DNA of 64,000 bases from Streptomyces caniscabiei (GTDB lineage Bacteria > Actinomycetota > Actinomycetes > Streptomycetales > Streptomycetaceae): contig NZ_JABXWI010000005.1 in NCBI RefSeq assembly GCF_014930365.1, positions 1 to 64,000 on the forward strand. The letters run 5' to 3'. The notes under the pieces are model-generated. The model saw only the letters and a list, made by a program, of their open reading frames with translations, was not told the DNA's origin and did no database searches. The translations under genes were made by a program, and so were the position numbers. This document shows positions 7,962-15,608 of the stretch, piece by piece (positions within the stretch are counted from its first letter, which is position 1; each line of letters opens with the position of its first letter).

Positions 7962-8603
7962 TCATCCGGTCACACCATGGCGTACCGCCCAGAGGGCGGC
8001 CTGGGTCCGGTCCGCCAGGTCGAGCTTCATGAGGATGTTCGAGACATGGGTCTTCACCGTCTTCTCGGACAGCACCAGCGCTCGGGCTATCTCGCGGTTG
8101 GAGCGGCCGTCGGCGATCAGGCCGAGCACTTCGCGCTCCCGCTCCGTCAGCGAACCGCCTCTCCCCTGGCCGGAGTTGGCCTCCTCCTGGGACAGCAGGG
8201 CGTCGGCGACCTCCGGCTGGAGGAGGATGTGTCCGGCGTGCACCGAGCGGATGGCGCCGGCCAGGGCGTCGGGGTCCACGTCCTTGTAGACGTATCCGGC
8301 GGCGCCGGCGCGCAGGGCGGGGACGACCGTGCGCTGCTCGGTGAAGCTGGTGACGATGAGCACGCGCGCGGGGTTGTCGAGTTCGCGGAGTTTCCGCAGG
8401 GCCTCGACGCCGTCCATGCCGGGCATCTTGACGTCCATGAGGACGACGTCGGGCCGGAGCTCCTCGGCGCGGGCGACCCCTTCGGCGCCGTCGGCGGCCT
8501 CGCCCACGACCTCGATGTCGTCCTGCACCTCCAGGAAGGTGCGCAGACCTCGGCGGACCACCTGGTGGTCGTCGACGAGGAGCACCTTGATCGCGTCAGC
8601 CAC
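7962..8603 (-). CDS. NarL/LuxR-family response regulator
   Basis: 213 aa. The receiver domain (residues 5-122) has the acidic pair Asp11-Asp12, phosphoacceptor Asp57 in VLMDVKMPGMDG, and Lys107 in YVYKD. The C-terminal LuxR-type HTH (about residues 151-207) includes LTEREREVLGLIADGRSNREIA and VKTHVSNILMKL. It is the DNA-binding partner of the GAF-domain sensor kinase encoded immediately upstream. The GTG start overlaps the kinase stop by 8 bp, which implies translational coupling. Its targets are unknown; the neighbouring chaplin genes are an untested possibility. Confidence 0.93.
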   Translation of the reverse strand: MADAIKVLLVDDHQVVRRGLRTFLEVQDDIEVVGEAADGAEGVARAEELRPDVVLMDVKMPGMDGVEALRKLRELDNPARVLIVTSFTEQRTVVPALRAGAAGYVYKDVDPDALAGAIRSVHAGHILLQPEVADALLSQEEANSGQGRGGSLTEREREVLGLIADGRSNREIARALVLSEKTVKTHVSNILMKLDLADRTQAALWAVRHGVTG

Positions 8604-9741
8604 CGGGGACCTCCATCTCGATGGTCGTGCCCTTGCCGGGCGCCGATTCCACGGCCAGCCGGCCTCCGACCCCGCTCGCCCGGTCGCGCATGGAGACCAG
8701 GCCGAGGTGGCGTCCCGCGCGGCGTACGGCCTGGGGGTCGAAGCCGTCGCCGTCGTCGGTGACCCGCAGGACGGCTCCGCCGCCGTGCCGGTCGAGCGTG
8801 ACGTCGACCCGCTCGGCGCCCGAGTGCCGCAGGGCGTTGTGCAGGGCCTCCTGGGCGACGCGCAGCATGGCCTCCTCCTGGGCCGCGGGCAGCGCGCGGG
8901 TGCCCCGGCCGGAGAAGGTGACGCGGGCGCTGTGGGCACGGTCCAGGACGTGGACCTGGGTGCGCAGTGTGGCGACGAGGCCGTCCTCGTCGAGCCCGGC
9001 GGGGCGCAGTTCGACCACGGCGGCGCGCAGTTCGTCCGCCGCCTCGGCGGCGAGGGCGGCGACCTGCTGGAGTTCGCCCTTGGCACGTGAGGGGTCGCGG
9101 TCGACGAGGGCGGCGGCCGCCTGGGCGGTCAGGCGCAGCGAGAACAGCTTCTGGCTGACCGCGTCGTGGAGTTCGTGGGCGAGCCGGGAGCGCTCCTCGG
9201 CGATGGTCAGCTCGCGGCTGCGCTCGTAGAGGCGGGCGTTGGTGAGGGCGATGGCGGCGTGCTGGGCGAGGATCGACAGCAGGTCCTCGTCCTCCTCGGT
9301 GAAGCCGCAGCCACCGTCGGGTTTGGGGCAGCGCTTGTTGGCGAGGAAGAGGGCGCCGATGACCTCGTCGCCGTCGCGGATGGGCAGGCCCAGGAAGTCG
9401 ATCAGGTCCGGGTGGGCGCTGGGCCAGCCCTCGAAGCGGGGGTCCTTGCGGACGTCGGCCAGGCGCTCGGGGGTGGCCTGGTGGAGCATCGCGGCGAGGA
9501 TGCCGTGCTGGCGCGGGAGCGGGCCGATGGCCTTCCACTGGGCGTCGCTGACGCCGTCGACGACGAACTGGGCGAAGCCGCCGTGGTCGTCGGGGACGCC
9601 GAGCGCGGCGTACTCCGCGTCCAGCAGTTCACGCGCGGAGGCGACGATCGTCTTGAGGACGTCACGCACCTCCAGGTGCCTGCTCATGGCCAGCAGCGCG
9701 CTGCTCACCGCGGCGAGGCCGGACCGTGGACCTTGACTCAT
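8596..9741 (-). CDS. GAF-domain sensor histidine kinase (NarL-type partner)
   Basis: 381 aa, with no membrane segment, so a cytoplasmic sensor. A GAF domain spans about residues 25-170 and includes a CPKPDGGC pair (Cys138, Cys145) that could respond to redox or metal. The HisKA_3 dimerisation motif ERSRLAHELHDAV places the phosphoacceptor at His192. A HATPase_c domain (about residues 280-378) contains VTDDGDGFDP and a G-rich LGLVSMRDRA box. The architecture resembles DevS/LiaS-type soluble kinases. It is the first gene of a two-gene operon with the response regulator. A 16-bp palindrome lies about 90 bp upstream. Confidence 0.93.
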   Translation of the reverse strand: MSQGPRSGLAAVSSALLAMSRHLEVRDVLKTIVASARELLDAEYAALGVPDDHGGFAQFVVDGVSDAQWKAIGPLPRQHGILAAMLHQATPERLADVRKDPRFEGWPSAHPDLIDFLGLPIRDGDEVIGALFLANKRCPKPDGGCGFTEEDEDLLSILAQHAAIALTNARLYERSRELTIAEERSRLAHELHDAVSQKLFSLRLTAQAAAALVDRDPSRAKGELQQVAALAAEAADELRAAVVELRPAGLDEDGLVATLRTQVHVLDRAHSARVTFSGRGTRALPAAQEEAMLRVAQEALHNALRHSGAERVDVTLDRHGGGAVLRVTDDGDGFDPQAVRRAGRHLGLVSMRDRASGVGGRLAVESAPGKGTTIEMEVPGG

Positions 9742-9828
9742 GACCTCACCGTACCGGCGGGTCCGACAGCGCGGATCGGACCGACGGAGGCTCCACCGGG
9801 TCCTCGGACCTAGGCCGGAGGCCTACGA

Positions 9829-9844
9829 CCGGACCTAGGTCCGG
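9829..9844. promoter_or_regulatory. 16-bp perfect palindrome upstream of the kinase operon
   Basis: CCGGACCTAGGTCCGG is a perfect 16-bp palindrome in the 270-bp region between the divergent kinase and SDR genes. Two further CCTAGG hexamers lie within 80 bp, near 9810 and 9888. The cluster could be an operator for the adjacent NarL-type regulator or for another factor. Confidence 0.4.
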
Positions 9845-9951
9845 GGCCGGTCCGGGGCCCACGGCCGTCCCGGGGACCGGCCCGGGGCCTAGGGCGAAGG
9901 GCCCCGGCGCTCTGCGGCCCGCGTACGAGGCGGCGGGGGCGGTCCCGTTCC

Positions 9952-9957
9952 TACGTT
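9952..9957 (+). promoter_or_regulatory. Candidate -10 for the SDR/QueA-like operon
   Basis: TACGTT sits about 54 bp before the ATG of the SDR gene in otherwise very GC-rich DNA. No strong -35 is visible. Confidence 0.3.
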
Positions 9958-10010
9958 GGGATCACCGCCGCCCGGGTCGGGTGGCGTCCGAGGACGAGGG
10001 GACGGATGTC

Positions 10011-10706
10011 ATGCCCGTAGCGATCATCACGGGGGCTTCGAAGGGGCTGGGCCGCGCGCTGGGCGCGGCGCTGGCGGAGCGCGGGTGGGATCTGGTGCTC
10101 GACGCCAGGACCGCCGGGGTGCTGAAGGAGGCGGCGGCGGAGCTGTCGGCGTACGGGACGCGGGTGGAGGCCCTGGCGGGGGACGTCACGGACGCCGGGC
10201 ACCGGGCGGAGCTGGTGGCGGCCGCGCGGGGGCTGGGCGGGGTGGACCTGCTGGTGAACAACGCGAGCGCGCTGGGCGCCGAGCCGCTCGTACGGCTGGA
10301 GGAACTGCCGTTGGAAGGGCTGCGGCGGGCCCTGGAGGTCAATGTGGTCGCGGCGCTGGGGCTGGTCCAGGACGCGCTGCCGCTGCTGCGGGCCTCGGGC
10401 GCGGGTTCGGTGATCGCCGTCAGTTCGGACGCGGCGGCCGAGGCGTACGGGACGTGGGGCGGGTACGGGGCCTCGAAGGCGGCGCTGGACCAGTTGTCGG
10501 CGGTGCTGGCGGAGGAGGAGCCGGGGCTGCGGGTGTGGGCCGTCGATCCCGGGGACATGCGCACGGACCTGTACGCGGCGGCCGTGCCGGACGACGACGA
10601 TCCGCGGCCGGAGCCGGCCGGCGTGGTGCCCGCCTTCCTGCGGTTGCTCGACGAGCGGCCGGCCAGTGGCCGCTACGCGGCGCCGTCCCTGATGGAGGGG
10701 CGATGA
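10011..10706 (+). CDS. SDR-family oxidoreductase
   Basis: 231 aa classical short-chain dehydrogenase. The cofactor motif TGASKGLG spans residues 7-14, NNAS follows, and the catalytic Ser and YGASK block (AVSSDAAAEAYGTWGGYGASK) are intact. It is therefore probably an active NAD(P)-dependent oxidoreductase of unknown substrate. The ATG at MPVAIIT is chosen because a GAGGGG box lies just upstream and the Rossmann fold begins immediately. Its stop overlaps the ATG of the QueA-like gene (ATGA), so the two proteins are made together. Both may act in one modification pathway. Confidence 0.9.
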   Translation: MPVAIITGASKGLGRALGAALAERGWDLVLDARTAGVLKEAAAELSAYGTRVEALAGDVTDAGHRAELVAAARGLGGVDLLVNNASALGAEPLVRLEELPLEGLRRALEVNVVAALGLVQDALPLLRASGAGSVIAVSSDAAAEAYGTWGGYGASKAALDQLSAVLAEEEPGLRVWAVDPGDMRTDLYAAAVPDDDDPRPEPAGVVPAFLRLLDERPASGRYAAPSLMEGR

Positions 10707-11791
10707 CGACGGTGACGGTGCGGGTGCCGGAGGGACTGCACGCGCGCGTGCCCGCCGAGCAGCGCGGGCCGGGCCTCGACCGGGACGGCGTACGGCTGCT
10801 GGTCTCGCGGGGGACGGCGGTGTCGCACCACGCGTTCGCGGGGCTGCCGGGGCTGCTGACGGCCGGCGATCTGCTGGTGGTCAACACCTCGCCGACGCTG
10901 GCGGCGGCGGTGGACGGCAGGATCGGGGACGCGCGCGTGGTGGTGCATTTCTCCACGCGGGGTGACGACGGGCGGTGGGCGGTCGAGCTGCGGGATCTGG
11001 ACGGGCGCGGCACCACGCGCGCGCGTGCGGGCGGTCCGGCGGGGACGGGGGTGTTGCTGCCCGGTGGCGTACGGCTGGTCCTGGAGGAGCCCCTGAGCGA
11101 GCGGGGGGACCGGTTGTGGTGGGCCCGGGTGTCCTCGTCGGCCGTGGCCGGGCTGCTGCGGGAGCACGGGCGGCCCATCCGTTACTCCTACACCGAGCGG
11201 GACCAGCCGCTGTCGGTGTACCAGACGGTGTTCGCGCTGCCGTCGCGGGACGGGGCGGGGAGTGCGGAGATGCCGAGTGCCGGGCGGCCGTTCACGGCTC
11301 GGCTGGTGGCGGAACTGGTGAGCCGGGGGGTGCAGTTCGCGCCGGTCTCGCTGCATACCGGGGTCGCTTCGGCGGAGGCGCACGAACCGCCGTATCCGGA
11401 GCGGTTCGCGGTGCCCGGGGCCTCGGCGCGGCTGATCAACGCGGCGCGGGCCGGTGGCGGGCGGGTCGTCGCGGTGGGGACGACGGCGGTGCGGGCCGTG
11501 GAGTCGGCGGCCGGGTCCGACGGTGTCGTACGGGCCCGGGAGGGCTGGACGGATCTGGTGGTGACGCCGGTGCGCGGGGTGCGGGTGGTGGACGGGCTGC
11601 TGACCGGGCTGCACGAGCCGGAGGCCTCGCATCTGCTGATGCTGGAGGCGGTGGCGGGTCGGGCGGCGATCGACCGTGCGTACGAGGCGGCGATCGCGGG
11701 GCGGTATCTGTGGCACGAGTTCGGGGACGTGCATCTGATCCTGCCCGGACCGCCGGAGCCTGGAGAAGCACCTCACGCAGAGCATTGCTGA
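10703..11791 (+). CDS. QueA-like S-adenosylmethionine ribosyltransferase-isomerase
   Basis: 362 aa, close to the 356 aa of E. coli QueA, which makes epoxyqueuosine in tRNA from SAM. Shared blocks include LTAGDLLVVNTSPTLAA, YTERDQPLSVYQTVF, VVAVGTTAVRAVESA and LLTGLHEPEASHLLMLEAV. Two hallmark active-site segments differ: PTAGLHF is PSAGRPF, and the VTLHVGAGTF segment is VSLHTGVASAE. The protein may therefore have altered specificity. No other queuosine genes are in the window. The start overlaps the SDR stop. Confidence 0.82.
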   Translation: MTTVTVRVPEGLHARVPAEQRGPGLDRDGVRLLVSRGTAVSHHAFAGLPGLLTAGDLLVVNTSPTLAAAVDGRIGDARVVVHFSTRGDDGRWAVELRDLDGRGTTRARAGGPAGTGVLLPGGVRLVLEEPLSERGDRLWWARVSSSAVAGLLREHGRPIRYSYTERDQPLSVYQTVFALPSRDGAGSAEMPSAGRPFTARLVAELVSRGVQFAPVSLHTGVASAEAHEPPYPERFAVPGASARLINAARAGGGRVVAVGTTAVRAVESAAGSDGVVRAREGWTDLVVTPVRGVRVVDGLLTGLHEPEASHLLMLEAVAGRAAIDRAYEAAIAGRYLWHEFGDVHLILPGPPEPGEAPHAEHC

Positions 11792-11941
11792 CGCAACTAG
11801 CCGTGAACAAACCGTCGGGGCGATGTGAGGCCTCCCATAGGGCCCACATCACGTACGAAGAAGCCTAGGAGATGCATACGGGCGGTATGAGCGGGAAGGA
11901 CGGGGCGGTCTGTCCTATTTTGCCGGTTCCGGTGCAACTAA

Positions 11942-11958
11942 GTGACATCGTAGGTCAC
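11942..11958. promoter_or_regulatory. GTGAC-N7-GTCAC inverted repeat
   Basis: A 5-bp inverted repeat with a 7-bp spacer lies about 150 bp before the transglycosylase ATG. It is a plausible dimeric-regulator site or promoter element. It does not match the BldD spacing I remember. Confidence 0.35.
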
Positions 11959-12008
11959 ACCTTTGCCACCCGATTTTGCGGCCGCTAAGAATTGCTGCTG
12001 TCGCTCGA

Positions 12009-12030
12009 CGCCGCGGGTCAAACCGCGGCG
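12009..12030 (+). other. Leader hairpin before the transglycosylase gene
   Basis: Perfect 8-bp stem CGCCGCGG / CCGCGGCG with a 6-nt GTCAAA loop, about 75 bp before the ATG. It would form in the mRNA leader and could affect stability or translation. Confidence 0.45.
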
Positions 12031-12105
12031 TTTGTGCTGGAAAAGCTGTGTCCCCCACCTGGCACGCAGAGCGACCTCCGCGCTATTCGAAGAGGTCCAT
12101 CACTC

Positions 12106-12774
12106 ATGCTCAAGAACGCCAAGATCCCCGGCCACAGTCTCGCGCTGACCAAGACCCACAAGCTCTCGTTCGCCGGCGTGGCCGCCTTCGGTGCCGCCGC
12201 CCTCGCGTTCTCGCTGGTGCCGGCCGAGGCTCAGACCGCCACGCAGACCGTGTCCGCGGCTCCGGCGGCGTTCAGCCAGAACCCGGCCCCGGCCGCGAAG
12301 GCCAGCGTCGTCGACCAGGCCGCCGACGCCGAGAAGAAGGCCGCCGCCGCTGCCGCGCAGAAGAAGGCCGCTCAGGAGCGCGCGAAGAAGGAGGCCGCGA
12401 GCCGGTCCGCCAAGCGCGCCGCCCAGATCAAGGCCGCCGCCGCGAAGTCGTACCCGGACAACCTCGACGGCTGGATCCGCGAGGCGCTCGACATCATGAA
12501 GAAGCACAAGATCCCGGGCACCTACAACGGCCTGCACAAGAACATCATGCGGGAGTCCTCGGGCAACCCGAACGCGATCAACAACTGGGACATCAACGCC
12601 CAGAACGGCGTCCCGTCGATCGGTCTGCTGCAGGTCATCAAGCCGACCTTCGACGCCTACCACGTCCCGGGCACGAAGAAGAGCCAGTACGACCCGGTCG
12701 CCAACCTCACGGCCGCCGCGAACTACGCCGCCGACCGCTACGGCTCGATCGACAACGTCAACAGCGCGTACTGA
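12106..12774 (+). CDS. Secreted lytic transglycosylase (SLT domain)
   Basis: 222 aa. A hydrophobic signal segment (about residues 21-43) with a likely cleavage at AEA-QT is followed by an Ala/Lys-rich helix (residues 70-114). The C-terminal SLT fold has catalytic Glu150 in MRESSGNPNAINNWD and the GLLQVIKPTF motif (173-182). It should cleave peptidoglycan glycan strands outside the membrane. The size and layout resemble the resuscitation-type SLT proteins of Streptomyces. It is monocistronic, with a roughly 300-bp leader upstream and a strong hairpin downstream. Confidence 0.92.
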   Translation: MLKNAKIPGHSLALTKTHKLSFAGVAAFGAAALAFSLVPAEAQTATQTVSAAPAAFSQNPAPAAKASVVDQAADAEKKAAAAAAQKKAAQERAKKEAASRSAKRAAQIKAAAAKSYPDNLDGWIREALDIMKKHKIPGTYNGLHKNIMRESSGNPNAINNWDINAQNGVPSIGLLQVIKPTFDAYHVPGTKKSQYDPVANLTAAANYAADRYGSIDNVNSAY

Positions 12775-12804
12775 GGCCCGCGCGGGACCTCTGAGAACGT
12801 GGAA

Positions 12805-12831
12805 GGGCGGCACCCGGACCGGGTGCCGCCC
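12805..12831. terminator. Bidirectional terminator between transglycosylase and FHA-ABC genes
   Basis: A 13-bp perfect inverted repeat (12805-12817 with 12819-12831) lies between two convergent genes. Confidence 0.82.
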
Positions 12832-12853
12832 CTCGTTCGTCAGTGCCCGTAGG

Positions 12854-15379
12854 TCACTTCCGCATGACCTCCGGCTCGTGGCGGCGCAAGAAGCGGGCCA
12901 CGAGGAAGCCGCAGATCACACCCAGCACGATCAGGGCGATCATGTCGAGGCTGTAGGCGCCGACCGTGTGGTCCCACAGCGGGTCGGTGTCGCCGGCCTC
13001 CTTGGGCGGGCTGATGTTGTTGAAGTCCAGCGTGGCACCGGCGGCGGCGACCGCCCAGCGCGACGGCATCAGGTACGAGAACTCGTTGACGCCGGGGCTG
13101 CCGTGCAGGGCGAAGAGGCAGCCGGTGAAGACGACCTGGACGATCGCGAACATGACCAGTAGCGGCATCGTCTTCTCGGCGGTCTTCACCAGCGAGGAGA
13201 TGACCAGGCCGAACATCATGGACGTGAAGCCGAGCCCCATGATCGGGATGGAGAGCTCCAGCATCACGGCGACCTTGCCCTCGCCGAAGATCAGCGCCTC
13301 GTCCGGGATCGTCCGGCTGGAGAAGCCGATCGCGCCGACCATGGCGCCCTGGAACACGGTCACCGCGCCGAGCACGATCACCTTGGACATCAGGTACGCC
13401 GAGCGCGACAGGCCGGTGGCCCGCTCCCGCTCGTAGATCACCCGTTCCTTGATCAGCTCTCGGACGGAGTTGGCGGCGCCCGCGAAGCACGCGCCCACCG
13501 CGAGGATCAGCAGCACCGTGGTGGCCGTGCCGTTCGGGATGGGCAGGTTCGTCGCCGGGTTGATCTTTCTGACCAGCAGGTCCTTGTCCGGGTCGATGAG
13601 CAGGCTCACCGCGCCGAGGACGGCCGGCAGGATCACCGTCAGCGCCAGGAAGCCCTTGTCCGAGGCGATGACGGAGACATAGCGCCGGACCAGGGTGCCG
13701 AGCTGGGAGAACCAGCCCTGCGGCTTCGGCGGACGCATCGACTGCGGCGGCGGCATGTGCACCGACTGCGGTGCGACGGCGTCGATGTCCGCGGCGTACA
13801 TCTGGTAGTGCTGCGAGCCCTTCCAGCGGCCCGCCCAGTCGTAGTCGCGGTAGTTCTCGAAGGCGGAGAAGACGTCGGCCCAGGTCTCGTAGCCGAAGAA
13901 GTTCAGGGCCTCCTCGGGCGGACCGAAGTACGCCACCGAGCCGCCCGGGGCCATCACCAGCAGCTTGTCGCAGATCGCCAGCTCGGCGACGGAGTGGGTG
14001 ACCACCAGGACCGTGCGGCCGTCGTCGGCGAGGCCGCGCAGCAGCTGCATGACGTCGCGGTCCATGCCCGGGTCGAGGCCGGAGGTCGGCTCGTCCAGGA
14101 AGATCAGCGACGGCTTGGTCAGCAGCTCCAGGGCGACCGAGACGCGCTTGCGCTGGCCGCCGGAGAGGGAGGTGACCTTCTTGTCCTTGTGGATGTCGAG
14201 CTTGAGCTCGCGCAGCACCTCGTCGATGCGGGCGTCGCGCTCGGCGGCCGTGGTGTCGGCCGGGAAGCGCAGCTTGGCCGCGTACTTGAGGGCCTTCTTG
14301 ACGGTCAGCTCCTTGTGCAGGATGTCGTCCTGCGGGACCAGACCGATGCGCTGCCGCAGCTCGGCGAACTGCTTGTACAGGTTCCGGTTGTCGTAGAGGA
14401 CGTCGCCCTGGTTGGCCGGGCGGTAGCCCGTGAGCGCCTTCAGCAGGGTCGACTTGCCGGAGCCCGAGGGGCCGATGACCGCGATGAGCGACTTCTCCGG
14501 GACACCGAAGGAGACGTCCTTCAGGATCTGCTTGCCGCCGTCGACGGTGACCGTCAGATGGCGCGCGGAGAAGGAGACGTCACCGGTGTCGACGAACTCT
14601 TCCAGGCGGTCGCCGACGATACGGAACGTCGAGTGGCCGACGCCGACGATGTCGTTCGGGCCGAGGAGGGCCGAGCCGCCCTTGGCGATCGGCATACCGT
14701 TGACGAACGTGCCGTTGTGCGAGCCGAGGTCACGGATCTCGAAGCGCCCGTCGGGCGTCGCGTGGAACTCGGCGTGGTGGCGCGAGACCTGGAGGTCGGA
14801 GACCACCAGTTCGTTCTCCAGGGCACGACCGATGCGCATGACACGGCCGAGCGCCAGCTGGTGGAACGTGGTCGGGCTGCGGTCGCCGTAGACCGGCGGC
14901 GCCCCCGCGCCACCACCGGGGCCCTGCTGCGGGAAGCCCTGCTGGTGCGGGACCTGCGCCGCCTGCGGCTGCTGCCAGCCCGCCTGCGGGGCCTGCTGCT
15001 GCGGGCTCTGCTGGCCGGCGTATCCGGCGCTCGCGCCCTGCGCCGCGTACGGCTGCTGCTGTGCGACGGACGCGGCGGTACCGGAGAGGCTGAGTCTCGG
15101 TCCGTCGGTCGCGTTGCCGAGGTGCACGGCCGAGCCGGGGCCGATCTCCAACTGATGGATCCGCTGCCCCTGCACGAAGGTGCCGTTGGTGCTGCCGTGG
15201 TCCTCGATCACCCAACTACGGCCGCCGAAGCTGATCGTGGCGTGACGCCAGGACACCCTGGCGTCGTCGAACACGATGTCCCCCTGCGGATCACGTCCGA
15301 GGGTGTATGCCCTGGACGGATCGAGCGTCCAGGTTTGTCCGTTCAATTCCAGTACGAGTTCCGGCACTCCATGCCCCAC
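12854..15379 (-). CDS. Double-FHA ABC-2 transporter (ATPase-permease fusion)
   Basis: 841 aa. Two FHA phosphothreonine-binding domains come first: residues 25-75 with SWRH and STNG, and residues 183-232 with SRHH and SHNG. They flank a Gln/Ala/Gly/Pro linker (100-170). An ABC ATPase follows (Walker A GPSGSGKS at 303-310, signature LSGGQRKR, Walker B LIFLDEPTSGLD). The C-terminal third is an ABC-2 permease with about six membrane segments. FHA domains imply control by Ser/Thr kinases, as for Rv1747 of M. tuberculosis. The substrate is unknown; envelope lipid export is a guess. The start is a GTG with GGGGG upstream; a second in-frame GTG lies four codons later. Confidence 0.92.
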   Translation of the reverse strand: MGHGVPELVLELNGQTWTLDPSRAYTLGRDPQGDIVFDDARVSWRHATISFGGRSWVIEDHGSTNGTFVQGQRIHQLEIGPGSAVHLGNATDGPRLSLSGTAASVAQQQPYAAQGASAGYAGQQSPQQQAPQAGWQQPQAAQVPHQQGFPQQGPGGGAGAPPVYGDRSPTTFHQLALGRVMRIGRALENELVVSDLQVSRHHAEFHATPDGRFEIRDLGSHNGTFVNGMPIAKGGSALLGPNDIVGVGHSTFRIVGDRLEEFVDTGDVSFSARHLTVTVDGGKQILKDVSFGVPEKSLIAVIGPSGSGKSTLLKALTGYRPANQGDVLYDNRNLYKQFAELRQRIGLVPQDDILHKELTVKKALKYAAKLRFPADTTAAERDARIDEVLRELKLDIHKDKKVTSLSGGQRKRVSVALELLTKPSLIFLDEPTSGLDPGMDRDVMQLLRGLADDGRTVLVVTHSVAELAICDKLLVMAPGGSVAYFGPPEEALNFFGYETWADVFSAFENYRDYDWAGRWKGSQHYQMYAADIDAVAPQSVHMPPPQSMRPPKPQGWFSQLGTLVRRYVSVIASDKGFLALTVILPAVLGAVSLLIDPDKDLLVRKINPATNLPIPNGTATTVLLILAVGACFAGAANSVRELIKERVIYERERATGLSRSAYLMSKVIVLGAVTVFQGAMVGAIGFSSRTIPDEALIFGEGKVAVMLELSIPIMGLGFTSMMFGLVISSLVKTAEKTMPLLVMFAIVQVVFTGCLFALHGSPGVNEFSYLMPSRWAVAAAGATLDFNNISPPKEAGDTDPLWDHTVGAYSLDMIALIVLGVICGFLVARFLRRHEPEVMRK

Positions 15380-15608
15380 TGAGTTGTCCCCCGAATTACC
15401 CCCAACACAGGGAGTCTAGGGATGTCGAACATCGGGGGGAACTATTTCAGGCTCGACCCCCTGACCGAAAGTCGGGCCTTGTGAAGAGAACGTACGGGGG
15501 CATCCGCCCGTCCCGTTGACGGGGTTGAAACCGGGCCGGAGAGTGGTAATCCCACGCGAGGGGGACATCAGCGGTGCAACACCGCGATGCGGATCGGGGG
15601 GTCCGACC

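Larger units (their letters stand above)
11792..12105. other. Leader region of the transglycosylase gene
   Basis: This 314-bp non-coding stretch holds a GTGAC-N7-GTCAC inverted repeat and an 8-bp GC hairpin, both listed separately. A TATTTT hexamer (11916-11921) could serve as a -10. The length suggests a long, possibly structured 5' leader. I compared it mentally with the c-di-AMP (ydaO) riboswitch that precedes many Streptomyces cell-wall hydrolase genes and could not find its conserved core. Confidence 0.5.

Noticed and set aside
11792..12105. c-di-AMP (ydaO-type) riboswitch before the transglycosylase gene
   Set aside because: The long leader and gene type fit, but I could not find the conserved core elements; only a simple hairpin and a palindrome are visible.
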